Positions 34,175 to 42,358 of a DNA stretch of 64,000 bases are shown here, one piece after another; within the stretch, counting starts at the first letter, position 1; each line of letters starts with the position of its first letter. Under the pieces are notes generated by a model. The model saw only the letters and a program-made list of their open reading frames with translations, searched no databases and was not told the DNA's origin. The translations under genes were made by a program, and so were the position numbers. The stretch is from assembly GCA_023458035.1 (NCBI GenBank), contig JAEXAX010000027.1, forward strand, positions 50,456 through 114,455. The letters are read 5' to 3'. Source of the stretch: Bacillota bacterium. GTDB taxonomy: Bacteria > Bacillota > Clostridia > Lachnospirales > Lachnospiraceae.

Positions 34175-35242
34175 ATGAGCGCGGTAGCTTTGAATCAAAA
34201 CAGTAACAGAAAATATTATTTGGATTTGCTGCGGATTGCGGCAACCCTCGGCGTTATGGTATTACATATTACGGCGCAGAATTGGCATCAGGTCGAAATC
34301 GCTTCAATCGAGTGGCAGACCTTTAATGCTTTGAACGGTTTGGCCAGATGGGCCCTGCCGATATTCGCGATGATCAGCGGAGCTTTATTTTTGGGCCGTG
34401 AGGTGAAGTTAAAAGTTTTATTTTCAAAATATATTTTACGCATCGTCATTGCCTTTATGTTCTGGTCGGCTCTGTATGCCCTGATCGATCTGCAAAACGG
34501 TATGAGCCTGTCAAAATCTGTCGTTCAGTTGATCAAGGGACATTATCATATGTGGTATCTGATGATGATCGTGGGGCTGTATCTGATCGTTCCGTTTTTG
34601 AAGCAGATAGCAGAGAAGGAAAGCCTTACGAAGTATTTCCTCGGATTGTCAGCCTTACTTACTTACTTACTTCCACAACTGACGGCCCTGCTGTCGGTGA
34701 CCGGGAAGCAGCGGTATTACTCATTACTGACAACCTTGACCGGTAATATGGAATTTCATTTTACACTGGGTTTTTCGGCTTATATGCTTCTTGGCTATTA
34801 CCTCGATCAAAAAGAGTTTGACAGACATCGCCTCAAACAGATCTATCTGATCGGCCTTTTGGGATTGATACTTTCAATCGTAGGAAATTCTCTGCTGGAC
34901 CTGGCGATCAAACAGAGGGCCGGTAAGTTTTATCATTATTTTACGATCAATATTTTCTGTGTCAGTGCCGTCGTATTTTTGTTTTTCAAGTATAAGGTGG
35001 CAGCCCGTCTGCAGAATCCGAAGCTGCTGCGCCTGATCTGTGCGCTGTCAAAATACAGCTTCGGAGCCTATCTGGTGCATGCCATGGTGCTCGAGCATCT
35101 GAAGAAATGGTTTGGCCTACAGACACTGGCCTTTCAGCCGTTAGCGGCCTGTTTGGGCTTGCTGGTGCTGGTGGCAGTCATTTCCTTTGCCATTTCGGCG
35201 GTTTTGAATGCCATTCCGAAGCTCAGTCGCTATATTGTGTGA
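34175..35242 (+). CDS. Acyltransferase-3 family membrane protein
   Basis: A 355-residue protein with about ten membrane helices. The N-terminal RKYYLDLLRIAATLGVMVLHI has the Arg and catalytic-type His of acyltransferase-3 (OafA/WecH/Oat) proteins. These acetylate or otherwise acylate sugars of surface polymers. The start codon touches the holA stop, so it sits at the end of that transcript. It contains a CTTA tetranucleotide tract. The target is unknown. Confidence 0.85.
   Translation: MSAVALNQNSNRKYYLDLLRIAATLGVMVLHITAQNWHQVEIASIEWQTFNALNGLARWALPIFAMISGALFLGREVKLKVLFSKYILRIVIAFMFWSALYALIDLQNGMSLSKSVVQLIKGHYHMWYLMMIVGLYLIVPFLKQIAEKESLTKYFLGLSALLTYLLPQLTALLSVTGKQRYYSLLTTLTGNMEFHFTLGFSAYMLLGYYLDQKEFDRHRLKQIYLIGLLGLILSIVGNSLLDLAIKQRAGKFYHYFTINIFCVSAVVFLFFKYKVAARLQNPKLLRLICALSKYSFGAYLVHAMVLEHLKKWFGLQTLAFQPLAACLGLLVLVAVISFAISAVLNAIPKLSRYIV
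34654..34672 (+). repeat. CTTA tetranucleotide tract inside the acyltransferase gene
   Basis: CTTA is repeated 4.75 times. Gain or loss of one unit would shift the frame about halfway through the protein. The tract is short, so slippage would be rare. Confidence 0.7.
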
Positions 35243-35288
35243 CAGGTAAGGGCGGGGCTTGGAGAAGATAAGAAGTATCAGATGTAAG

Positions 35289-35328
35289 AAAAGGGGGTAT
35301 CGCATTGTCTAATGCGATACCCCCTTTT
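35289..35328. terminator. Bidirectional terminator between the acyltransferase gene and rpsT
   Basis: Perfect 17-base arms (35289-35305 and 35312-35328) around a six-base loop, with AAAA at the left end and TTTT at the right, serving both convergent genes. Confidence 0.93.
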
Positions 35329-35364
35329 AGCGTATGAATTCGTTGATCGTCTGTGACGATATGC

Positions 35365-35628
35365 TTATGCCAGCTTGGCAACAGCGCTGCTTAATCTACC
35401 GATCTTACGGGAAGCAGTCTTTTTGTGGTACACACCCTTGGAAGCGGCACGGGACAGTTTGGAAACAGCGCCCTGTAATGCAACCGCAGCGGCAGCCTTA
35501 TCACCGGCTGCAATAGCAGCATCTACCTTCTTGATAGCGGTTTTTACTGCGGAACGGATGGATTTATTTCTTTCGGTTTTGGTCTTGATTACCAGAATTC
35601 TTTTCTTAGCGGATTTAATATTTGCCAC
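35365..35628 (-). CDS. rpsT: Ribosomal protein S20
   Basis: An 87-residue, very basic and Ala-rich protein. MANIKSAKKRI at the N terminus and the KGVYHKKTASRKIGRL stretch are diagnostic of S20, which helps the 30S subunit assemble. It starts with GTG; AGGAGG lies eight bases before. Closeness to holA is the usual Firmicutes order, though here the two are convergent. Confidence 0.96.
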   Translation of the reverse strand: MANIKSAKKRILVIKTKTERNKSIRSAVKTAIKKVDAAIAAGDKAAAAVALQGAVSKLSRAASKGVYHKKTASRKIGRLSSAVAKLA

Positions 35629-35752
35629 TTGCTTACCTCCTGAAAAATGTTAAAACAAAATATTATGCAAAGAAAACTGAAACGGGAATTCTCTGCCAAA
35701 ACTGTTTGTCCCAACTCCGGACACGGACGTGCCAGTACAAACATACTCATAT

Positions 35753-35781
35753 AGTGTAGACTAGTTTCAGAGCATTGTCAA
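35753..35781 (-). promoter_or_regulatory. Promoter of rpsT
   Basis: On the minus strand TTGACA (35781-35776), 17 bases, TACACT (35758-35753). It leaves an untranslated leader of about 120 bases, long enough for feedback control, though no known S20-binding element was recognised. Confidence 0.65.
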
Positions 35782-35827
35782 TTATAAAATACTAAAAATA
35801 CGGAGGAAGGACATATAAAATAAAATT

Positions 35828-36664
35828 TTATAGGCTATTATTAACAAGCGGCTTGTCGTTTTCATCTAAATGATTGACAGTCGTAAATGCGTAATACGCC
35901 AGATTTAAATTTATGCCTCCGAGCAAAAGGAAGATCCACTCCCCTTCAAGCGGAGAGTTCCAGATAAAATGCAGTATAACCGGAGCTATCATGAAACAAC
36001 AGGATTTAAGTCTGGAAATTGAAGAGCCTTTCTTTATGAGGGCGACAAGTCCTACTCCAAATACGATTCCGAAGGCCATGTGACTGCCCAAGGCATTGGA
36101 AACTCTTTCAAAGGCTGTTAAAAATCCACTGTTTGTCTCTCCGAAGGTGCTCTGAAAAATATACGCCCAATCTTCCAAAACCTGAAATCCGAATCCGGAA
36201 ATCATTCCGGATACAAAAGCTTCCTTTAATGAAATCCCCTTACACAATATATATACCAAAAGTACAACTGTACCTTTTGCAATTTCTTCTGCGAAAGGAG
36301 CGGTTAAAGCGGCTCCCCATGCGTCAAGAAATTCCTGCGGCGCCTGTATAGAAAATAAGAAGTAGGAAATCAAGGAATTGCCCTGGCTGCCCAGATATAA
36401 CGGTAATGTAAAACCAAGTATAAAGCTCAGTATAACTACATTACCGGATACATTTAATTTTTTTACCAGATAGTATATCAAAAATGCAATCGGAACAGCA
36501 TATAACGAAACCATACCTGAAGCGGCTAAAAATGACGGGAATAATGCTACAGCTTTATCTTTTTCCGCAAACTGAATAAAAAAATCACGAAAGCTCACAA
36601 ACACCAACGCTACGGTTATGATGACCAGCAGTCTGCGCCTGTTGGTCTGAATACATTTTTTCAT
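35828..36664 (-). CDS. PrsW-family intramembrane metalloprotease-like protein
   Basis: A 278-residue membrane protein with about eight helices. Motifs fit the PrsW/CAAX-like protease clan: APFAEEIAKG (metal-binding EE-x-x-K), GFGFQVLEDW and a late SHMAFGIVFGVG and LHFIWNS with histidines. PrsW cleaves anti-sigma factors in Bacillus. I start at ATG 36664, eight bases after GGAGG; the frame is open 27 bases further upstream. No anti-sigma factor lies nearby. The gene is more AT-rich than its neighbours, which hints at acquisition. Confidence 0.75.
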   Translation of the reverse strand: MKKCIQTNRRRLLVIITVALVFVSFRDFFIQFAEKDKAVALFPSFLAASGMVSLYAVPIAFLIYYLVKKLNVSGNVVILSFILGFTLPLYLGSQGNSLISYFLFSIQAPQEFLDAWGAALTAPFAEEIAKGTVVLLVYILCKGISLKEAFVSGMISGFGFQVLEDWAYIFQSTFGETNSGFLTAFERVSNALGSHMAFGIVFGVGLVALIKKGSSISRLKSCCFMIAPVILHFIWNSPLEGEWIFLLLGGINLNLAYYAFTTVNHLDENDKPLVNNSL

Positions 36665-36866
36665 AATAGAATCCTCCATCTTTAATCTCATGATATAATC
36701 ATTTGTTTGTACAATAGAGGTTGGTCACCTTAAAACTTTGTACATTATTTCATTATGTCTTTTTATATTCCCTGTTAGCAAAAACACCAGCGTGCATTAT
36801 ACCATCTTTTGACCGAATTTTCCAGTTTTGCCGTGAGACTCCGGACAGAGTTCAGTTTAAACCGGC

Positions 36867-36884
36867 TGTTGCGCGTGCGCAACA
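36867..36884 (+). promoter_or_regulatory. 18-bp dyad upstream of the ECF promoter
   Basis: TGTTGCGC-GT-GCGCAACA: perfect 8-base arms, nine bases before the -35 box of the ECF operon. It is strikingly GC-rich in an AT-rich stretch. The operon encodes its own winged-helix protein, a candidate ligand for this site. Confidence 0.55.
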
Positions 36885-36892
36885 AATGTACT

Positions 36893-36921
36893 TTGACAAA
36901 ACAATCTATATTTAATAAGAT
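36893..36921 (+). promoter_or_regulatory. Promoter of the ECF/ABC operon
   Basis: TTGACA (36893-36898), 17 bases, TAAGAT (36916-36921), about 120 bases before the first start codon. Confidence 0.65.
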
Positions 36922-37039
36922 AAAAAAGTGATTAGCTTATACTAACTAATTTTGTTCTTTGAATAAAAGGGCGAAACAGGCTGCGAAGGTCGGAGCGCCT
37001 GTTGATGGGCAGAAATATGAAGAGAAATGGAGAAGAAAT

Positions 37040-37579
37040 ATGTTAAAACGGTTTGAATTAAAGGACATCGTGTTTATTGCTATTTTTTCGGCGGCATTGC
37101 TGATGCTTTCCGGTCTTATTGTACCATTGGTGATGTTTACCCGGTTGTTTGCCTTAAGACAGCTGCTGAGCGCGCCTTTTTTCGCCTTATTTGGGGTGAT
37201 TGCCATAGTGAAAACGAGGAAACCGGGAACGCTGTTACTGATGGGTATTTTTACCGGCTTGGTGCTGTTATTCATGTCGCCGGTGATGTTTTATAATAAT
37301 GTATTCGGAGCCATACTGGCTGAAGTGATCGGTCTGGCGGCCGGCGGTTATGAGAAAAAACGGGCCGTCATTCTGGCAGCCGGTTTGTATATTCCGCTGA
37401 CGCTGCCGATCACCTTGGTATTTACAGCCTGGCTAAAGGGTATCAGCTTTGCAGAGCAGTGGGGGGCTTCCTGGGTTTCACCGTTGATCTGCTGCGGGAC
37501 AATACTGACCGGCATGATCGGCGCCGTGCTGGGCTGGAAGCTGGCGATCGAGCTGCAGAAGAGCGGAAAGCTGAGATAG
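37040..37579 (+). CDS. ECF transporter S component, MptD type
   Basis: A 179-residue membrane protein with five or six helices, which looks like the MptD family of ECF substrate-binding S components (FELKDIVFIAIFSAALLMLSG at the start, MFYNNVFGAILAEVIG in the middle). It should bind the substrate for the T and A components that follow. I start at 37040, after GGAGAAG; the open frame continues upstream to 36959 without a ribosome site. In lactobacilli and streptococci ECF systems with exporter partners like these import haem, so a tetrapyrrole is a reasonable guess, not more. Confidence 0.75.
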   Translation: MLKRFELKDIVFIAIFSAALLMLSGLIVPLVMFTRLFALRQLLSAPFFALFGVIAIVKTRKPGTLLLMGIFTGLVLLFMSPVMFYNNVFGAILAEVIGLAAGGYEKKRAVILAAGLYIPLTLPITLVFTAWLKGISFAEQWGASWVSPLICCGTILTGMIGAVLGWKLAIELQKSGKLR

Positions 37580-37610
37580 GAGAGGGGATGATAGATTCTA
37601 AGGAGGTAAG

Positions 37611-38303
37611 ATGAGTCCGAGGTTAATGAATTCTAATGGGATATATCCGCCGCTGATGCTGCTGATCAGTCTGCTATGGCTGATCGTCGGGATGAGTGTG
37701 GTCGATCATAAAGGCTGTATCGGTTATCTGGCGGTTCTGGTAGTGCTGTATTTGGTATATGGTTATGGCCGAACCTTATGGCGGATGCTGCCGGTACTGT
37801 TGATTTTGTGTCTGATCAGCCTGCTGCTCAGTCTGCCAAGCGGGGATACGGTCAAGATCCTGCGCGCCGTGTATCGGATGGCTTTGCTTGGGCTGACCGC
37901 TGTCGGACCGATCGGTATAGAACCGATTAAACTGGTACGGGCCATGAATAGGCTGGGTGTTTCGCGCGGCTTGACAGCCGGTTTGCTGGTAGCACTGCGG
38001 TTTATGCGGGTGCTGGGGGTGGAGCTTGGGCGGATCCGCCGGGCTGTCAGACTGCGTGGTATTACGGTTAGAAGACAGCCGAAGCTGTTGTACCGCGCGC
38101 TGATCGTACCATTTACCGTTCGGTTGATTGGACTATCAGATACGCTGACTTTGTCATTGGAAACTCGTGGCTTCCGGGTGGATGATCAGTCGTTTACCAT
38201 GTTTGAAGAGGTACGGATGCGCCGGCGGGATTGGAGCTTTGCCGGCTTGGCGGCAGTGCTGTGTACCGCAGCGGTTATGATCAGAATGGGGGGAATCGGA
38301 TGA
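37611..38303 (+). CDS. ECF transporter T component (EcfT)
   Basis: A 230-residue membrane protein. The middle has RAMNRLGVSRGLTAGLLVALRF, and the conserved Ala-Arg-Gly coupling motif region appears as SLETRGFRV, contacting the ATPases. AGGAGG lies just before the ATG. It links the S component to the tandem ATPase encoded next, whose start overlaps its stop by four bases. Confidence 0.85.
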   Translation: MSPRLMNSNGIYPPLMLLISLLWLIVGMSVVDHKGCIGYLAVLVVLYLVYGYGRTLWRMLPVLLILCLISLLLSLPSGDTVKILRAVYRMALLGLTAVGPIGIEPIKLVRAMNRLGVSRGLTAGLLVALRFMRVLGVELGRIRRAVRLRGITVRRQPKLLYRALIVPFTVRLIGLSDTLTLSLETRGFRVDDQSFTMFEEVRMRRRDWSFAGLAAVLCTAAVMIRMGGIG

Positions 38304-39721
38304 AACAGGAGCTTTGCAGACTGCGGCATATCAGCTTTGCCTATCAGGGGCAGGAGCCGGTTCTGCGGGATGTCGATCTGACGATATACAGAGGAGAAAT
38401 GCTGCTGATCACCGGACCGTCCGGCGGTGGAAAAAGCACCCTGCTTCAGATTCTCAATGGCGTCCTTTTAGAGCATGTCGGGGGTGAGCTGGAAGGAAGC
38501 GTCTGCTGGATCGACCGAGATGGACGGGAGAAAAATCTAAATGAAACGGGACCGGCGGTCAGAGCCGCTCTGATCGGAACGGTGATGCAAAATGCGGATG
38601 ATCAGATCATTTATGACAAGACCGAGGATGAGGTGGCCTTTGTGCTGGAAAACCTTGGAGTGGAAGCTGAGCGGATGCCTGAGAGAATCAAGGGAGCATT
38701 GACTCGCATGGGATTGACAGCCGGCTTACAGACGTTGACGCTGTCGGGCGGTCAAAAGCAGCGGTTGGTCACCGCGACCACGTTGGCCATGGAACAGGAG
38801 TTGATTATTTTGGATGAGCCGCTGGCCAATCTGGATGTTGGCGGCGCTGTTTGCCTTCTTAGGCAATTGAAAGCATTGACAGCGGGAGGGAAGGCGGTGA
38901 TCCTGATCGAGCATCGTTTGGATCTGCTGCATGCGTTTATTGACCGTTGGTTTTGGCTGGAAGCCGGCAGACTACAGGAGGTAGAGCGGGAGCATTTGCC
39001 GGTCAGCCAAGCGCTGGCCGGACGACCGAGCCTGCCGCCGGCAAAACCGGGAACAGGAGAGATTTGTCTGCGGCTGACGCAGGCGGCCTTTCTGGTTAAA
39101 AAGCAGGTCATCCTTCAGCCTCTGGATTTTACTCTGTGCAGGGGAGAACGCTGGCTGATAGTGGGAGATAACGGCGGCGGGAAGAGTACGTTTTTACAGC
39201 TGTTGTCCGGTATCATTAAGCCGAGTTTGGGAAGCTATTTCAGCCGCTTCCGACCCAAGGAGCATTTTTCCAGAGTCGGTATGATTTTGCAAAATCCGTC
39301 GTACCAGCTTTTTATGCCAACTGTTCGGGCAGAACTCGAGCTGCATTGCCGCAGCCGGGAACGCTCGAAACGGCTGCTGGAGCATTTCGGTTTATCAGCG
39401 CTGGCGGAGCGTCATCCGCACAGTCTCAGCGAAGGTCAAAAACGCCGTCTTGGTATAGCGGCAGTGCTGGCGACGGAGCCGGAGATCCTGCTGTTGGATG
39501 AGCCGACGGTCGGCCTGGATCCGATCAGTCTGGAGCAGCTTTTAGATGCGCTGGAACGTTTCTGCGATCCCGAGAAGCTGACAACTGTGTCGATCACACA
39601 TGATGAGCGCTGCGCCGGCCTGCTGGGGAATCGGGTGCTGTGGATACGGAACGGACGCTGCCGCAGCGGCGGAATGGAATTATTTACAGAATATAAAAGA
39701 GAGGGAGGAAGCTTATGTTGA
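38300..39721 (+). CDS. ECF transporter tandem ATPase (two ABC domains in one chain)
   Basis: A 473-residue protein with two ATP-binding cassettes. Domain 1 (about 1-225): Walker A GPSGGGKST, signature LSGGQKQR, Walker B LIILDEP. Domain 2 (about 250-473): Walker A GDNGGGKST, signature LSEGQKRR, Walker B ILLLDEPTVGLDP. It replaces the separate EcfA and EcfA' subunits. I start at ATG 38300, overlapping the EcfT stop. It overlaps the following regulator gene by 7 bases. Confidence 0.9.
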   Translation: MKQELCRLRHISFAYQGQEPVLRDVDLTIYRGEMLLITGPSGGGKSTLLQILNGVLLEHVGGELEGSVCWIDRDGREKNLNETGPAVRAALIGTVMQNADDQIIYDKTEDEVAFVLENLGVEAERMPERIKGALTRMGLTAGLQTLTLSGGQKQRLVTATTLAMEQELIILDEPLANLDVGGAVCLLRQLKALTAGGKAVILIEHRLDLLHAFIDRWFWLEAGRLQEVEREHLPVSQALAGRPSLPPAKPGTGEICLRLTQAAFLVKKQVILQPLDFTLCRGERWLIVGDNGGGKSTFLQLLSGIIKPSLGSYFSRFRPKEHFSRVGMILQNPSYQLFMPTVRAELELHCRSRERSKRLLEHFGLSALAERHPHSLSEGQKRRLGIAAVLATEPEILLLDEPTVGLDPISLEQLLDALERFCDPEKLTTVSITHDERCAGLLGNRVLWIRNGRCRSGGMELFTEYKREGGSLC

Positions 39722-40578
39722 TCGGAAGTACACCGTCCAGACTGGAAATTCTGCTGTGTATCGGCGACCGCTTCAGTCAGGGAAAGGCGGTCAGTGTAAC
39801 GCTGGTTGCCACCCATATCGGAATCTCAAAGTCTACGGTCAGCCGGACAATTGATTCTCTGCGTGAGGAGGGGATCGTCGAAGCGGACGGCTTGACGCTG
39901 ACCCGCTATGGGAAGAGGGTTGTCTGTCTGCTTCGTAAGGGACGGGCCCTGTTTATTGACAGCCTCACCAAATACGGAAAACTATCCCGTGAGGATGCGC
40001 TGCGGCAGGCCTTGATCTGGATGAGTTCCATGGAAGAAAAACTGCTGGAAAACTTTGTCTGCGCATCTGAAAAAGAGAAACGGTATCACTTTTTTCAGGA
40101 ATATGCGTCATTTTCAAATTGTAATATCATTGGAATGCTGCCGGCCGGGCGATATCCGATCGGCTTTACGATTTTCAGGCGAAATCCGCAAAAGGGACAG
40201 CTGCTTGGGCAGGTTTCAATGGCCAACGGAGGCTTTAAGCATCCGGCTTATCTGGAGATCGGTCCGACGGCCAACGATCTGGTACTGGAGTCCAGGCCGA
40301 TTTTGGTTAAGCTCCCCGGTCATCTGGGGAATCTGCGGGGTATCGTTTCCGACCTGGAGTATCAGGTCGGAACGCAGGCCAAAAAGGCGGTGAAAGAAGG
40401 CTTTAGCTGGCGGTTGCCACTAACAGATCTGCGGTTTACTTATAATGAGGGAGAAAAGGTCATGGTGGCTATTGTGGAGGTGAAGCTGACCAGTCGAGCC
40501 GGCATTGCGTTTATGCCGCCCAGTCAGGCCATCATGATGCTGCATGCCGAAACCGGTGGTTGCAGTGAACGCTGGTGA
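39715..40578 (+). CDS. Winged-helix regulator with an unknown C-terminal domain
   Basis: A 287-residue protein. Residues about 1-75 form a winged helix with the recognition segment VATHIGISKSTVSRTIDSL, like the N-terminal domain of DtxR/MarR-type regulators. Residues 110-280 (from YHFFQEYASFSNCNIIGML to the end) match no domain I recognise; an unpaired cysteine and several Asn/Gly turns suggest a beta-rich ligand domain. Placed inside the ECF-exporter operon, it probably controls it in response to the transported compound or metal. Confidence 0.65.
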   Translation: MLIGSTPSRLEILLCIGDRFSQGKAVSVTLVATHIGISKSTVSRTIDSLREEGIVEADGLTLTRYGKRVVCLLRKGRALFIDSLTKYGKLSREDALRQALIWMSSMEEKLLENFVCASEKEKRYHFFQEYASFSNCNIIGMLPAGRYPIGFTIFRRNPQKGQLLGQVSMANGGFKHPAYLEIGPTANDLVLESRPILVKLPGHLGNLRGIVSDLEYQVGTQAKKAVKEGFSWRLPLTDLRFTYNEGEKVMVAIVEVKLTSRAGIAFMPPSQAIMMLHAETGGCSERW

Positions 40579-40603
40579 TTCCATAGCACAAAGAGGAGGA
40601 AGA

Positions 40604-42358
40604 ATGATTCATAAGATGATCGATATGACGATCCTGTCCTTTGCCGGAAAGTCATTGACCTATATCAAGAAAACGGTGTTGGCCAAGCTGGTGACCCTGG
40701 TCGGAAATATAGGCTTTGCCTTTAGTCTGGCTGCCATCTGGAGCGGTCTTTTGGCGGGCGACCTGTCAAGCGGTTCATTATACCTGATCCGGCATCTGGT
40801 CGCCCTGGGCGCTTCGCTGCTCCTACGGCATATCGGCATTCGTTACAGCCAATACTGCGCAGCCGTGCTGGTGGGTGAGGTGAAATGCTCACTGAGAACA
40901 GCGCTTTTTGCGAAGCTTATCGGTCTGGGAGCGGGCTATGCCCGCCACATCAGCCGGGCGGAGCTGCTGCAAACAGCGGTGGAAGGAGTGGAACAGCTGG
41001 AAACGTATTTTGGCGGTTATGTGCCGCAGTTCTTTTTCTGTTTTGCGGCTGATGTCATATTGGGACTGGCTCTTGCTCCGTTTCATCCGCAGGCTGCCTT
41101 GCTGCTGGGCGTGATGTCACCGCTGATCCCGTTGTTATTGATGCTGATGCTGAAGAAGGTGCGTCTTGTGCAAAATCGTTACTGGGACAGCTATGCTAAC
41201 GTCGGCAGGCTTTTTTTGGACAGTATCCAGGGGTTGACCACATTAAAGATCTTTGGTTCGGATGAAGAGCAGGCAGAAAAGATCGATGAGAGGGCGGAGC
41301 AGTTTCGGCGTAAGACCATGCGTCTGCTGTCGATGCAGCTGAACTCCATCACACTCATCAATCTGGTGGCCTACGGTTCCACGGCGGCGGCTGTGATTCT
41401 TAGTCTGCGCAGCTTTCAAAGCGGTCAAATCGGCCTGTTTTCCGCTCTTCTGACTGTGATCATCGCGGCAGAGTTTTTTCTGCCGATGCGTTCGCTGACA
41501 TCACTTTTTCATGTGGCTATGACCGGAGTGACGGTGGCTGATCGGATGAAGGAGCTGCTGGCGCTGCCGACGGAAGAGGCGATTGAACCGGTAGAACTGA
41601 ATGGGAAAGACCTGCGGATCGAAAAGCTGCATTTTTCCTATGAGCCGGGACAGCCGACCCTGTGTGATATTAGCCTGCAGGCCGAACCGGGGCGGATGAC
41701 GGCCATCGTCGGGCCATCCGGCTGCGGAAAGTCAACTCTGTCCCGGTTGTTGACCGGGCAGCTGCGGGCAGAGCCCGGACAGATCCGTATCGGCGGTGTC
41801 GATGCGGCGACTGTTTCGACTGCTGCCTTGTACCGGGCTGTGACACTGATTACCCACAATGCTTTTTTGTTTGAAGGTTCGGTCCGTGACAATCTGCTGA
41901 TGGGAAATGAAACAGCGACGGATGAGCAGCTGATCAATGTCCTGCGCAAGGTCGAGCTGTGGTCGCTGTTTGAGGCAGACTGCGGTCTGGACAGTCAGGT
42001 GGCAGCGGCCGGGGCCAATTTATCGGGCGGTCAGGCTCAGCGACTGGGGCTGGCTCGCGGACTGCTTCATGATTCTCCCTATTATATCTTTGATGAGGTG
42101 ACCTCCAGTGTAGACGCCGAGAGTGAAGATGTGATCATGGAGGTGATCCGCCGACTGGCCGAAACGAAAACAGTGTTGGTCATATCGCATAGATTGGAAA
42201 GCGTCAAAGAGGCCGGTCGTATTGTCGTACTGGAGCGCGGACGGCTGACCGGTATCGGCAGTCATCAGGAGCTGATGGCGGCGGGCGGGCTGTATGCCGC
42301 CTTGTATTTGGAACAGCAGCAGCTGGAAGCATATAGAAATGGAGGACAGACAGCATGA
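40604..42358 (+). CDS. ABC exporter half-transporter 1 (CydD-like membrane plus ATPase)
   Basis: A 584-residue protein: an ABC type-1 exporter membrane domain (residues 1-310, six helices) and an ATPase domain with Walker A GPSGCGKST, signature LSGGQAQR and Walker B YYIFDEVTSSVDAE. I start at ATG 40604 with GAGGAGG upstream. It should pair with the next protein, whose gene overlaps it by four bases. The pair resembles CydDC and the exporter pair of the streptococcal haem locus. Confidence 0.85.
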   Translation: MIHKMIDMTILSFAGKSLTYIKKTVLAKLVTLVGNIGFAFSLAAIWSGLLAGDLSSGSLYLIRHLVALGASLLLRHIGIRYSQYCAAVLVGEVKCSLRTALFAKLIGLGAGYARHISRAELLQTAVEGVEQLETYFGGYVPQFFFCFAADVILGLALAPFHPQAALLLGVMSPLIPLLLMLMLKKVRLVQNRYWDSYANVGRLFLDSIQGLTTLKIFGSDEEQAEKIDERAEQFRRKTMRLLSMQLNSITLINLVAYGSTAAAVILSLRSFQSGQIGLFSALLTVIIAAEFFLPMRSLTSLFHVAMTGVTVADRMKELLALPTEEAIEPVELNGKDLRIEKLHFSYEPGQPTLCDISLQAEPGRMTAIVGPSGCGKSTLSRLLTGQLRAEPGQIRIGGVDAATVSTAALYRAVTLITHNAFLFEGSVRDNLLMGNETATDEQLINVLRKVELWSLFEADCGLDSQVAAAGANLSGGQAQRLGLARGLLHDSPYYIFDEVTSSVDAESEDVIMEVIRRLAETKTVLVISHRLESVKEAGRIVVLERGRLTGIGSHQELMAAGGLYAALYLEQQQLEAYRNGGQTA

